DNA from: Phycisphaerales bacterium
Lineage (GTDB): Bacteria; Planctomycetota; Phycisphaerae; UBA1845; Fen-1342
Assembly (NCBI GenBank): GCA_016716475.1
Contig: JADJWG010000002.1
Location: forward strand, 1,476,799 to 1,540,798
Reading direction: 5' to 3'
DNA length: 64,000 nucleotides
The notes below the pieces were generated by a model. It did no database searches and was not told the origin of the DNA. It saw nothing but the letters and a program-made list of their open reading frames with translations. This document shows positions 49,640 through 57,605 of this stretch, one piece after another. Each line of letters begins with the position of its first letter. Within the stretch, counting starts at the first letter, position 1. Both the position numbers and the translations under genes were made by a program.

Positions 49640-49713
49640 ACGCGCGGGCTCTCCGTAGGCAGCTCTGCCGGGCGGTCGTACAATGGAGCAGGTTCGCGCC
49701 ACGGAGACCGACG

Positions 49714-50010
49714 ATGCGCATACGCGAATTCCAGCAGCTCATCGACCGCATGTACTCCGACAAGGATCGGGCGCGCGGCGCCGCAAAGACTTTTCTCTGG
49801 TTCACCGAGGAAGTTGGAGAACTCGCCCGGGCCATCGCGCGCGGCGACGATCGCGCTAATCTCGAAGAGGAGTTCGCGGACGTCCTCGCCTGGCTCGTCA
49901 CGCTCGCCAACGTCGAAGGGGTGGATCTCGAGAGCGCCCTGCGGAAGTTCACCACGGGCTGCCCCGGTTGCGGAGAACTGGTGTGCCATTGTGTCGCCAA
50001 GCTAACGTGA
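49714..50010 (+). CDS. MazG-like nucleotide pyrophosphohydrolase with Cys cluster
   Basis: 98 residues. The all-alpha NTP-PPase motifs EEVGELARAI and EEEFADVLAWL hold the Mg-binding acidic residues. These enzymes remove pyrophosphate from NTPs such as damaged or non-canonical dNTPs. Oddity: the C-terminus ends GCPGCGELVCHC, a CxxC...CxC cluster that could bind zinc and is not part of the core fold. The ATG was chosen over upstream frames because it begins at the family's first helix. A TACAAT -10-like box lies 30 bases upstream. Confidence 0.85.
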   Translation: MRIREFQQLIDRMYSDKDRARGAAKTFLWFTEEVGELARAIARGDDRANLEEEFADVLAWLVTLANVEGVDLESALRKFTTGCPGCGELVCHCVAKLT

Positions 50011-50045
50011 GGGCGCCCGCCCGTACCGCCCTGGGGAGTGCCTCG

Positions 50046-51215
50046 ATGACACCCAGCCGCACTGCGCTCCTGTCGCTTGTAGCCGCCGTGCTGACCTGCC
50101 AGGCCGTCCCCGCGACCGCGCAGCGGAGCGCAATCCAACCGCTGCGCACCATCGAAACGCGCTACTACATCCTCCATACCGACCTCGACGACGACCATGT
50201 CCGCGAGGCCGTCCAGCGCATCACCCTGATGGCCGAAGAGTACCACCGCCGCACCAGCGGACTCGGACGCACCGTCACCCAGCGATTGCCCTTCTATCTC
50301 TTCAGCGATTTCCGCGCGTACGAAGCCAATGGCGGGCTCCCGGGCTCCGCCGGAGTTTTCACGGGCGACCGCTTGATGGCCGTCGTCATGCCTCAGAATC
50401 CCGCCTTTACCTGGTACGTCGTCCAGCACGAGGGCTTCCACCAGTTCGTCTACGCCGCGATCGGCCCCAACATACCCATCTGGGCCAACGAAGGACTCGC
50501 GGAGTACTTCGCCCAGGGCATCTTCACCGGCCACCGCTTCCTGCTGGGGGCGGTGCCACCAGAACGTCTCGCACGGGTGAAGCTCGCGATTCGCGAGCAG
50601 AAGTACCTGCCGCTGGCGGAGATGATGCGTCTGCCACAGGTAGCGTGGAACATCGACCTGCGCAGCTATCACTACGACCAGGCGTGGGCGATGGTGCACT
50701 TCCTCGCCCACGGCGACAACGGCCGCTACCAGGATGCCTTCTTCGACTACCTCCGCGACGTGAGCCGCGGCGTTGCGGCCGAGCGCGCCTGGACCAGCCG
50801 CATGGGGACGGACATCCGCGCCTTCCAGCAGCGCTGGGAGGCCTACTGGACCAGTCTGCCGGACTACCCCACCGAGGAACTCTACGCCGAGGCGGCGACC
50901 GAGGTGTTGACGGCATTCCTTGCCCGGGCCTTCAGCCAGCGGCAGTACTTCGAGGAGTTCGAGCCATTCGCGACGGCCATACTCTCCGGTGAAATCCAGA
51001 TGCACGCACAAGACTGGTTGCCGGCTACACTGGCGCAGCGGGTGCTCGAAGACCGGGCTCGTTTCGGTACATGGGCACTGGTCCGCCGACCCGGGCAACG
51101 ACTGCTAACACTCACCCGCCCCGATGGAACCGTGTACGAGGGAAGCTACCGGGTCGAGCGCGGGCAGGTACGACGCGTGGAAATCAAGGTGCGGCCGCCC
51201 GCGCGGCGGCGCTAG
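50046..51215 (+). CDS. Exported DUF1570-type gluzincin peptidase
   Basis: 389 residues with a signal peptide (TALLSLVAAVLTCQAVPATAQ). The zinc motif HEGFH (HExxH) is followed 20 or so residues later by NEGLAEYF, providing the third ligand and the gluzincin pattern seen in DUF1570 proteins of Planctomycetota. The N-terminal third (TRYYILHTDLDDDHVREAVQ) is the expected substrate-side domain. It should be a periplasmic or surface zinc peptidase. GGGGAG is 7 bases before the ATG. It is 35 bases after mazG. Confidence 0.83.
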   Translation: MTPSRTALLSLVAAVLTCQAVPATAQRSAIQPLRTIETRYYILHTDLDDDHVREAVQRITLMAEEYHRRTSGLGRTVTQRLPFYLFSDFRAYEANGGLPGSAGVFTGDRLMAVVMPQNPAFTWYVVQHEGFHQFVYAAIGPNIPIWANEGLAEYFAQGIFTGHRFLLGAVPPERLARVKLAIREQKYLPLAEMMRLPQVAWNIDLRSYHYDQAWAMVHFLAHGDNGRYQDAFFDYLRDVSRGVAAERAWTSRMGTDIRAFQQRWEAYWTSLPDYPTEELYAEAATEVLTAFLARAFSQRQYFEEFEPFATAILSGEIQMHAQDWLPATLAQRVLEDRARFGTWALVRRPGQRLLTLTRPDGTVYEGSYRVERGQVRRVEIKVRPPARRR

Positions 51216-51294
51216 CCGCGCGGATGGAGCACACCCCGAGCAGCCGGGTAATGACACTGTCGCGGTGGGGCGTGCGTTCGCACAGGAGCAAACC

Positions 51295-51876
51295 ATGAAC
51301 CGAAATGCGCAGTCGGTGGCGGAGTATCTCGCGGCGCTGCCCGCGGACCGGCGCGCGGCACTGGATGCGGTACGGACGGTAATCTGCGCGAACCTCAGTG
51401 GGGGCTACGAGGAGGGCATGCAGTACGGGATGATCGGGTACTACGTGCCGCACAGCATCTACCCGGCGGGCTACCACTGCGATCCGAAGCAGCCCCTGCC
51501 CTTTGCGGGTCTCGCATCACAGAAGAATCACATGTCGCTGTACCTCGGCTGTGTCTACGGCAACCCGGAGCACGCGGAGTGGTTTCGTACGGCTTGGAAA
51601 GCGACGGGGAAGAAACTCGACATGGGCAAGGCCTGCATTCGGTTCAAGCGGCTCGAAGACCTACCGCTCGACGTGATCGGAGAAGCGGTCGCCCGCGTAC
51701 CGGTAGAGAAGTACCTCGCGAGTTACGAGGCCAACCTGCCCGGGAGCGTGAAGCGGGCGAAGCCCACCAAGTACGCGGCCGCGAACGCAAAACGAGTGAC
51801 GAATCGAGGAGCTGCCAAGCAGACCAGCAAGACCGTGCGCAAGACGGCCGCCAAACGGGTGCGGAAGAAAGAGTAG
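51295..51876 (+). CDS. DUF1801 (YdhG-like) protein with basic histone-like tail
   Basis: 193 residues. The N-terminal ~145 residues match the DUF1801 fold (AEYLAALPADRRAALDAVR ... EEGMQYGMIGYYVP ... CIRFKRLEDLPLDVIGE), a family linked to iron or stress and of unknown chemistry. The last ~42 residues are very rich in Lys, Arg, Ala and Thr (KPTKYAAANAKR ... KTVRKTAAKRVRKKE), like bacterial histone-H1-type tails, so the protein may bind nucleic acid. CAGGAG precedes the ATG. Confidence 0.83.
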   Translation: MNRNAQSVAEYLAALPADRRAALDAVRTVICANLSGGYEEGMQYGMIGYYVPHSIYPAGYHCDPKQPLPFAGLASQKNHMSLYLGCVYGNPEHAEWFRTAWKATGKKLDMGKACIRFKRLEDLPLDVIGEAVARVPVEKYLASYEANLPGSVKRAKPTKYAAANAKRVTNRGAAKQTSKTVRKTAAKRVRKKE

Positions 51877-51958
51877 CAGAACGGTCCGGCGTGCTGGCCT
51901 GCAGGCCGGTCCGTCTCTGCCGCAACCGACCGTGGACAGCCGGAGTCTGACTCAATGT

Positions 51959-52339
51959 CTATCTGGTCTTCTTCTCGCGCACAGGGATCGCTTCCCCCAT
52001 GGAGAACACCACAATCTCTTCGCCGCGCACGGTGCTGATATCATGATGCATGCTCAGCGGCTTCGCCCCGGTAACGCTCTCGATGAGCTGCTCCAGGATC
52101 GGTCGCGCGGTTTCGATCAACTGGGTCCGCACCTGCTTGAGCAGATCGCGCCCTTTTTCCGGCGGATAGGTTCCCACCAGTTGCTGCTCGGCTGATGTCA
52201 GAACCCCCTGCAGGCGGACGACGAGCAAGTCGCCAATCAGATAGGCGTGTACGCCCTTGGGACCACGGCCCATGTACTCCTGCTCGAAACGACTCATCGC
52301 CTGGCAAACTGCGGCCTCGATCTCGCCCTGCGTGTTCAC
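51959..52339 (-). CDS. MpsC-family (DUF2294) protein, copy 1
   Basis: 126 residues. Sequence pattern MSRFEQEYMGRGPKGVHAYL, then VRLQGVLTSAEQQLV and a C-terminal EEIVVFSMGEAIPV strand, matches the DUF2294 family, whose best-known member is MpsC of the MpsABC cation/bicarbonate system. No mpsA or mpsB is nearby, so the partner is unknown. The start is GTG with GGAG at 9 bases. The ISL3 element sits 74 bases upstream and may have changed its promoter. A second copy lies divergently at 54540. Confidence 0.85.
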   Translation of the reverse strand: MNTQGEIEAAVCQAMSRFEQEYMGRGPKGVHAYLIGDLLVVRLQGVLTSAEQQLVGTYPPEKGRDLLKQVRTQLIETARPILEQLIESVTGAKPLSMHHDISTVRGEEIVVFSMGEAIPVREKKTR

Positions 52340-52405
52340 CGGTCAGTCTCCAACCCTCGTCCTCTCGACCTAAGCAGGTTACGTGCGACAAATCGACAGC
52401 AAAGA

Positions 52406-52413
52406 ACAAAAAC
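52406..52413. repeat. Target-site duplication, left copy
   Basis: ACAAAAAC, identical to the 8 bases at 53906-53913 that flank the other end of the IS element. Confidence 0.93.
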
Positions 52414-53905
52414 GCCTCCTCGCTATTTTGTGTGGGTAACCTGAGCGATGGCCGGCAGCTTGAAGTCGAGTTTTCCGGCGATCAGGTAGACCATGGTGAT
52501 CAGGTAGTGGGTCGAGCGGAAGCCGCGGGCTTTTCTCTTGGCCGACTGGATCAGGCTGTTGATCGCCTCCAGCGGTCCGTTACTGATTCGCGAAGTGAAC
52601 CGCAGCACTTGCCGCCCAGTGCTTCTTGATCGTCTTGGCCGCCTTGATCATGGCCGGAATCCGGCTGTGGTGGCGCTGAAGTACCACTGCTTGAGCAGCG
52701 GTTCAGCCTCTTCCACGGTGTCGCAGGCGAAGAGATCCTGGAAGACACTCTTCATGTGCGTGGCCCGCACGGTCGCCAGCTTGCTGGAGCGCAACTCGTC
52801 AAAGACGCGGGCCTGCTTCTCGGTGCGGTTCCAGTCGTTCTTCAACCAGACGTAACGCGTGCCCTTGAGTTCCGGGTGTGTCCGCTGTTCCTCACGCCGG
52901 ACCTGATCGACCGCAGCCCCAGCAGCTTCATCAGGTGGGTTGTCGAAGGTCAGTTGGGCCTCCGGGAACTGCTCGCGCAGACCGTTGATGAACGCCGCCG
53001 ACATGTCCAGCAGGCCTCCTCAATCTGCTCGGCCCGCCCGCCGTGAGCCTCCAGGTCGCGCTTGAACGCCGCGACGGTCCGGGCATCCTTGCCTTCGGTG
53101 GCGAACAGCACCCGGCTTGGCTCGTTGCCCAAATCCATGAACACGCTGATGTAGTTGTGGCCGCGCGGAAGTCGTCCACGCCGATGGCGGTCACCGGCGA
53201 GAAGTCCGCCGCGGCGCGGGCCCGCTCGACATAGTGCTGCAAGACCCGCCACACCCGCGTGTCGTGCTCACCGATCAGAACGGCCACCTGCGCCGGGCGT
53301 CATGCCGCCCTGCACCAACATCAGGATGAACGCCTCCATCAGCAGCGTAAAACCCGAACCCGGCCGCGACCACGGCACTTCAACCGTCTTGACCCCGTGG
53401 TCCGGACACTCGACCCGCGGTTGCCGGGCGTGCAATAGCGTCTTGTGCTGAAAGAAGTTCAGGTGCCGCCAGGTCCGCTCCGTGCCTGTCGTAGGCCCCG
53501 CAACCGGCGGTCCGCACTCCGGGCAAGCGAAGCGGCTGCCGGAAGGGAAGTCCAGCCAGAGTTCCAGCTGCTGCCGGTCCCCGGAAAACTCGATCTTGCT
53601 GACGACCCACGGCTCGGCCAGCCCCAATGCCACCCGGAACAGCTCCTGCATCTGATCGCGCATCACTCGGCTTCCTTGCAGTCTGGCCGCGAACTCTCCG
53701 GCGGCTTCCTTCTCACCGGAGGAAAGAAGCCGGGGTTCAGGGGCAGAGCCCCCGGCGGGGTTTGGGGCGGAGCCCCATCGGATGCCGCTGCGGCCGCCTG
53801 ATCCGCCGCATCCTCTCCGACCGCCGCCCGATCGAAAAGCGCCAGACCCCGCACAACTTACGTCACCAAGCTCACGGTCTTACCCACACAAAACAGCGAG
53901 GAGCC
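52414..53905 (-). mobile_element. ISL3-family insertion sequence, complete ends
   Basis: 1492 bases. Terminal inverted repeats of about 26 bases: the right end, read inward, starts GGCTCCTCGCTGTTTTG and continues TGTGGGTAA; the left end reads GCCTCCTCGCTATTTTG, then TGTGGGTAA, with two mismatches. A perfect 8-bp direct repeat flanks them. ISL3 elements are known for GGCTC-starting ends and 8-bp duplications, and the encoded transposase fits. The element inserted between two divergent mpsC-like genes. Confidence 0.93.
52423..53666 (-). pseudogene. ISL3-type transposase, interrupted by several frameshifts
   Basis: Pieces read in order: N-terminal zinc finger with CPECG and CPDHG (start MMRDQMQELFRVALGL); HTH/linker FILMLVQGGMTPGA; then QVAVLIGEHDTRVWRVL and GVDDF in a second frame; FMDLGNEPSRVLFATEGKDA; DMSAAFINGLREQFPEAQLT; HSRIPAMIKAAKTIKKHW; and finally NGPLEAINSLIQSAKRKARG with LIAGKLDF. 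Frame changes are near 53295, 53163, 53008, 52665 and 52600. Each is repaired by a one-base change, so the gene is either recently broken or misread. Conserved Asp/Glu of the DDE core are still recognisable. Confidence 0.88.
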
Positions 53906-53913
53906 ACAAAAAC
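53906..53913. repeat. Target-site duplication, right copy
   Basis: ACAAAAAC, matching 52406-52413. An adjoining perfect hairpin (AACTCGG/CCGAGTT, 53911-53930) begins within it. Confidence 0.93.
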
Positions 53914-54000
53914 TCGGGGGGGGCCGAGTTCCGGATGATCTGCGCATGGAGATGGTATCGCAATACAATGCATTCGTAAAGGGCCGAGAAAAGTGTAGAT

Positions 54001-54028
54001 TTGCTTTCGCCCGCACATCTGCTACAAT
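54001..54028 (+). promoter_or_regulatory. Promoter of structured RNA 1
   Basis: TTGCTT and TACAAT are separated by 16 bases. Transcription would begin near 54035, right at the first long stem of RNA 1. Confidence 0.6.
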
Positions 54029-54034
54029 AGATTA

Positions 54035-54198
54035 CAGCGAGCTGGAGTGTTACCGCAGGCAACACACCCAGCTAACGCTTCGCAGCGTTCGGACGACTAA
54101 GTAAAGAGCAGCCCCGACTTGAGTGGTGGTGGCTCGTTATTGAGTAGGCCGATGTGGTCAGGCACTTCCAAGTGCGCAACCGCATCGGCCTATTTTTG
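54035..54198 (+). ncRNA. Candidate structured RNA 1, ends in an intrinsic terminator
   Basis: No protein frame. Stems by eye: GCTGG-GTGTT with AACAC-CCAGC (54041-54072); AACGCT-TCGC-AGCGTT; TAA-a-GAGC pairing with GCTC-g-TTA around 54102-54140; and the terminator AGGCCGATGTGGT/ACCGCATCGGCCT (54146-54191, one G-U) with an inner GCACTT/AAGTGC hairpin, followed by ATTTTTG. The single-stranded blocks CGGACGACTAAGTAAAGAGC and GAGTAGGCCGA recur in RNA 2. I do not recognise the family. Confidence 0.65.
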
Positions 54199-54325
54199 TT
54201 TCAGGTCTGACATGTACGCGAGTGACGCAATGAACGGCAGAGTTCGACGGAGCGCTGCGAACCGGTTCCGTCCGTAGCGAACTGCACCGTCGTCACTTAT
54301 GGCACCGCTCCCGGTTGCGGAACCG

Positions 54326-54489
54326 CTTGCGGGTTGAAGCGTATTGCCAAGAGGCAACGCGCGACCAGCAAGACTAGTAATTCGGATGACTGATTGAAGG
54401 GCAACCCCACTTTGCGGTTGGTGGCCCGTCAAGGAGTAAGCCGACCCGGCGACACGCTTACAGAGCATGTTGCCAGGTCGGCTTTTTTT
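54326..54489 (+). ncRNA. Candidate structured RNA 2, ends in an intrinsic terminator
   Basis: Same layout as RNA 1 with different bases in the stems. A long first stem (CTTGC-GGGTT with GACC-GCAAG, inner GCGT-TTGCC/GGCAA-CGC), then block CGGATGACTGATTGAAGGGC, stem TTGA-a-GGGC/GCCC-g-TCAA, block GGAGTAAGCCGACC, and terminator AAGCCGACC/GGTCGGCTT (54438-54484) with a 7-T run. It ends about 50 bases before the mpsC-like start, where it could act as a leader attenuator or be a separate small RNA. No clear promoter of its own is seen. Confidence 0.65.
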
Positions 54490-54539
54490 GTTGGCTGTGT
54501 TTGCCAGGGCGCAACGGCCACGATGAACAGGATTTTGTG

Positions 54540-54956
54540 ATGAAAAATGCGGGCCTGACTATGGCGCAACAGATCGCCGCCGCCGCCTCGGCCTTGGAAA
54601 CGAAGCGCTCGGGGCTGATCCCCAAAGCTGTTACGGTGGTACAGAGCGATGGCACCCTCGTGGTCACGCTGCACGGCGTGCTTTCGGCAGCGGAACAGGC
54701 GCTGGCCCAAACCCCTGCCGGCGCCGCGCAGGTGCAGGAGTTTCACCGCCAACTGTTTACGAGCAACGCCGCCGGACTGCGCGCAGAAATCAAGCGCATC
54801 ACCGGGGTCGAAGTACGGCAGGCAACTGCGGAAGTGGAACCCAGTTCCGGAGCCGTCGTGGCGGTTTTCACGACGGGCACGATCGTCCAGGTCTTCCTGC
54901 TCGCCGGACACATCACTCCGGAAGCGTGGTCTGCGGGTGAGGCCGTCAGGACATGA
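54540..54956 (+). CDS. MpsC-family (DUF2294) protein, copy 2
   Basis: 138 residues: AQQIAAAASALETKRSGLIP, then VVTLHGVLSAAEQALAQTPA (the same LxGVLSxAEQ core as copy 1), FHRQLFTSNAAGLRAEIKRI, and late VVAVFTTGTIVQVFLLA. It lies in a different genetic setting from classical MpsABC operons. The ATG follows CAGGAT by 8 bases. The PRC-barrel gene starts 75 bases after its stop. The upstream RNA 2 terminator suggests regulated read-through. Confidence 0.8.
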   Translation: MKNAGLTMAQQIAAAASALETKRSGLIPKAVTVVQSDGTLVVTLHGVLSAAEQALAQTPAGAAQVQEFHRQLFTSNAAGLRAEIKRITGVEVRQATAEVEPSSGAVVAVFTTGTIVQVFLLAGHITPEAWSAGEAVRT

Positions 54957-55031
54957 CAGCACGAACATACCAATCCAGGCGCTTGTTCGCGGCATTGGCC
55001 ACACGAACACGACGCCAGAAGGAGTAACACC

Positions 55032-56270
55032 ATGAGAGGCAAACTTACAATGCGACGGATGACGATCGGGGTCACGGCGGCTCTAGCCGTGCTGGCACTC
55101 GGCGGGCTAGCACTGGGCCAGCAACAGCGCGGCTCGGGCACCCCCACGACACCTGCGGCGGGGGCCGAACGCCGGGCAGATGCGCCGATGACCGCCGCGC
55201 ACTGCGCGGCGATGCTCAAGAACGCGAAACACACGCTTGCGGAAGGTATCGCCGCGGCGGAGAAGCACTGTGGCGGACGCGCGGTCCGGGCCGAGTGCAT
55301 GATGAAGGCGGGCGCCGGGGAAGGGCCAGTCTGCGTCGTCACGCTGCTGGTAGGTGAAGACCGCCTGGTCGAAGCCACCGTGGACTCCAAGACCGGCAAG
55401 GTGATGAATCAGCGCGATCTGGACGGCCCGAGCCAGGGCCGCGCTGACCGGTCCAAGGACCACTGGGACGATTTTGCGATGGCGCGGAGCTGGCAAAAGT
55501 CGTCCAATCTGACCGGAAAGAAAGTGACCAACCCAGCCGACGAGGACCTCGGAACCCTGCAAGAAATCGTCGTGGACGCGAACTCCGGACGCATTCTCTA
55601 CGGCGTGCTGTCGTTCGGCGGCTTCCTGGGCCTCGGCGACAAGCTCTTTGCGATTCCGTGGTCGGCGCTGCCGCTCTCGGGCGACGCGCATGCCTTTGTG
55701 CTGGACGTCGATAAGGAGCGACTGGAGAAGGCGGTCACGTTTGACAAGCGCCAGTGGCCGAACTTCGCCGATGAGCAGTTCGCCCTCGCCACCTTCAAGC
55801 ACTACAACCAGAAGCCCTACTGGCAGAACGAGGACGGTGACGTACGCCAGGCGTCCGACGTTGACCGTCGCCAGGCCAACGCCTACCGGGCGCGCTGGAA
55901 TCAGCGTGCCACGGTCTGGCAGAAAGCCAGTGATCTGGCCAGCAAGAATGTCCGTAACCGGCAGAATGACGACCTCGGCAAGATTGTCGATCTGGCCATC
56001 GATCCGCAGGCCGGCCGTATTCTCTACGCCATTCTTGCGACCCGCGGAATGCATTTCGCAATTCCGTGGCAGGCGCTGAGTCTGAGCGCCGATTACAAGC
56101 ATTTCATCCTGGATATCAACAAGGACCAGCTTACGGACGCCCTCGGCTTCAGCAAAGACAATTGGCCGAACATGGTCGATTCGCGCTGGGCCACCGAGAC
56201 GCACACCTACTTCAAGGTTGAGCCGTACTGGACCGACGCGCGGAGTGAACACTCAACCGCAACGCCCTGA
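55032..56270 (+). CDS. Exported PepSY - tandem PRC-barrel protein
   Basis: 412 residues. A signal peptide (IGVTAALAVLALGGLALGQQ) is followed by a PepSY-like segment (AEGIAAAEKHCGGRAVRAEC ... VDSKTGKVMNQ), then two PRC-barrel domains with closely parallel wording: WQKSSNLTGKKVTNPADEDL ... GRILYGVLSFGG, and WQKASDLASKNVRNRQNDDL ... GRILYAILATRG. PRC barrels bind other proteins or RNA, and periplasmic ones are common in stress-response clusters. GGAG is 8 bases before the ATG. No enzyme active site is evident. Confidence 0.85.
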   Translation: MRGKLTMRRMTIGVTAALAVLALGGLALGQQQRGSGTPTTPAAGAERRADAPMTAAHCAAMLKNAKHTLAEGIAAAEKHCGGRAVRAECMMKAGAGEGPVCVVTLLVGEDRLVEATVDSKTGKVMNQRDLDGPSQGRADRSKDHWDDFAMARSWQKSSNLTGKKVTNPADEDLGTLQEIVVDANSGRILYGVLSFGGFLGLGDKLFAIPWSALPLSGDAHAFVLDVDKERLEKAVTFDKRQWPNFADEQFALATFKHYNQKPYWQNEDGDVRQASDVDRRQANAYRARWNQRATVWQKASDLASKNVRNRQNDDLGKIVDLAIDPQAGRILYAILATRGMHFAIPWQALSLSADYKHFILDINKDQLTDALGFSKDNWPNMVDSRWATETHTYFKVEPYWTDARSEHSTATP

Positions 56271-56391
56271 CGCGTTGCGAAAGATCCAACCTCCGGGGTA
56301 CGCCGAGGACTCAGAGGGGAGTCGTCCGGCTCCCGGAGGTTTCCTTCGACACCGCGCCACCTGGCAGCGTATGCCGGCCGAGGACCGTCAA

Positions 56392-56886
56392 ATGGAATCC
56401 ATTGAGAAACAGGCAAGATCGTTTCTGCCGATCGAGCAGTGCGGCGTGCTGGTCGCGGACGATGAACCAGCCATTCGGGAATGCCTGCAGGTGGGACTCG
56501 CACGGGAAGGTTTCTCGGTCTGGCTTGCGGCCGACGGGCAGGAAGCGCTGGAAGTGTTCAGGGCCCACAGCGACGCCATCGACGTACTCCTGCTCGATGT
56601 GCGCATGCCGCATCTGGATGGGCCGGCGACCCTGGCGGGCCTCCAGCAACTGTCGCCGCAGGTGCCCTGCTGCTTCATGAGCGGCCATCTAGGGTCCCAT
56701 ACAGCCAACGAACTGCTCAGGAGTGGAGCGCACGCGCTGCTCCCGAAGCCGTTTCACTTGTCAGAGGTCGTCCAACTGCTGCGCGCGGCGACCCGCGGCA
56801 ACCATTGTTCCGCGGCTTGCGTGCCGCGCAGCGCCGCGGCGTTCGCACCGGCGTGGACTCAGGATCACGGGGTTTTGTTCGCTTGA
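56392..56886 (+). CDS. Single-domain response regulator
   Basis: 164 residues. A receiver domain: acidic pair VADDEPAIRE, phospho-acceptor Asp in LLLDVRMPHLDG, Thr/Ser switch FMSGHLG, Lys in LLPKPFHLSEV. There is no DNA-binding or enzymatic output domain; the last ~40 residues are low-complexity (CSAACVPRSAAAFAPAW). It probably relays phosphate or works by protein contact. GAGGA precedes the ATG. No histidine kinase gene is in the window. Confidence 0.88.
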   Translation: MESIEKQARSFLPIEQCGVLVADDEPAIRECLQVGLAREGFSVWLAADGQEALEVFRAHSDAIDVLLLDVRMPHLDGPATLAGLQQLSPQVPCCFMSGHLGSHTANELLRSGAHALLPKPFHLSEVVQLLRAATRGNHCSAACVPRSAAAFAPAWTQDHGVLFA

Positions 56887-56923
56887 AGTGCGGCGTGGGC
56901 CGTGCCAGACGAGGTACCGTATC

Positions 56924-57076
56924 ATGCTGTGGACTCTTGCTCTGATCCTTGTGCTGTTATGGCTGGTGGGCCTGATCACCTCCTACACGTTGAGCGGCTT
57001 CATTCATGTACTGCTGGTGGTCGCACTCATCGTCGTGGTGATTCGCCTCATACAGGGCCGCCAGGTTTCGATCTGA
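56924..57076 (+). CDS. Small Lmo0937-type membrane protein
   Basis: 50 residues, two transmembrane helices (MLWTLALILVLLWLVGLI and FIHVLLVVALIVVVIRLI) joined by a Ser/Gly turn, ending RLIQGRQ. This is the layout of the Lmo0937/DUF5670 family, linked to envelope or desiccation stress by gene context only. GAGG precedes the ATG. Confidence 0.8.
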   Translation: MLWTLALILVLLWLVGLITSYTLSGFIHVLLVVALIVVVIRLIQGRQVSI

Positions 57077-57081
57077 ACGCT

Positions 57082-57125
57082 GCGGGCAGGAAGGATGCAG
57101 CCCCGTGGTGGGCTGCCCTGCCCGC
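57082..57125 (+). promoter_or_regulatory. Nested hairpin upstream of the lipoprotein gene
   Basis: GCGGGCAGG pairs with CCTGCCCGC, and an inner GCAGCCC pairs with GGGCTGC. It begins 5 bases after the Lmo0937-type stop and ends just before the AGGGAGG ribosome site of the lipoprotein, so it could end one transcript or modulate the next translation start. No T-run. Confidence 0.5.
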
Positions 57126-57146
57126 TGTTTCAGGGAGGTAAGCAAG

Positions 57147-57590
57147 ATGTGCAGGACTGGACTCATGAACTCTCGGCCTTGGGCAAGTTTCCGCCGGATG
57201 CTGGGGGGCGCCCTCTGTTTGGGCGCGCTGGTGTGCATTTCCGGGTGCGCCACGCTGGCCGGCCATTGGACCGGCGAAGCGCTGGCGCCGGAGATGGCGC
57301 GCGACCAGTTCAAGCTGCTGCGGCCGGCCGAGCAGTCCGGCCGGCTCGTGCGGGCGGAACTCCGTTTGCAGGATGACGGCAGTTACACGGCCGACCTCAA
57401 TTATGACGGGCGCGTGGAACAATCGCGCGGTACCTGGAGCATGGACTCCAAGGGTGGATACCTCACCTTCGTCGATACGCAGGGACGGAGCTACGGCTAT
57501 GCCGTGCGGCGTCCAAACGACGTAACGCTCGAGGTGATCAAGGGTGTCAAGGGTACTGATGCGACGCTGACGCTGAAGAAGCAGCCGTAA
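57147..57590 (+). CDS. Small lipoprotein
   Basis: 147 residues. Signal sequence with lipobox VCISGC, then a ~110-residue beta-rich domain (VRAELRLQDDGSYTADLNYD, GTWSMDSKGGYLTFVD, GYAVRRPNDVTLEVIKG) like small copper-resistance NlpE/META-type barrels, though not close enough to name. AGGGAGG precedes the ATG. Confidence 0.8.
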   Translation: MCRTGLMNSRPWASFRRMLGGALCLGALVCISGCATLAGHWTGEALAPEMARDQFKLLRPAEQSGRLVRAELRLQDDGSYTADLNYDGRVEQSRGTWSMDSKGGYLTFVDTQGRSYGYAVRRPNDVTLEVIKGVKGTDATLTLKKQP

Positions 57591-57605
57591 GGCGCTCCTC
57601 TGGAC

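Noticed and set aside
54035..54200. Integron attC site
   Set aside because: No GTTRRRY/RYYYAAC pair and no integrase; the stem layout ends in a terminator.
54035..54489. c-di-GMP-I, FMN, glutamine or Mn2+ (yybP-ykoY) riboswitch
   Set aside because: Their invariant blocks are absent or in the wrong order; only GAGTA-type similarity to yybP-ykoY and glutamine RNAs was seen.
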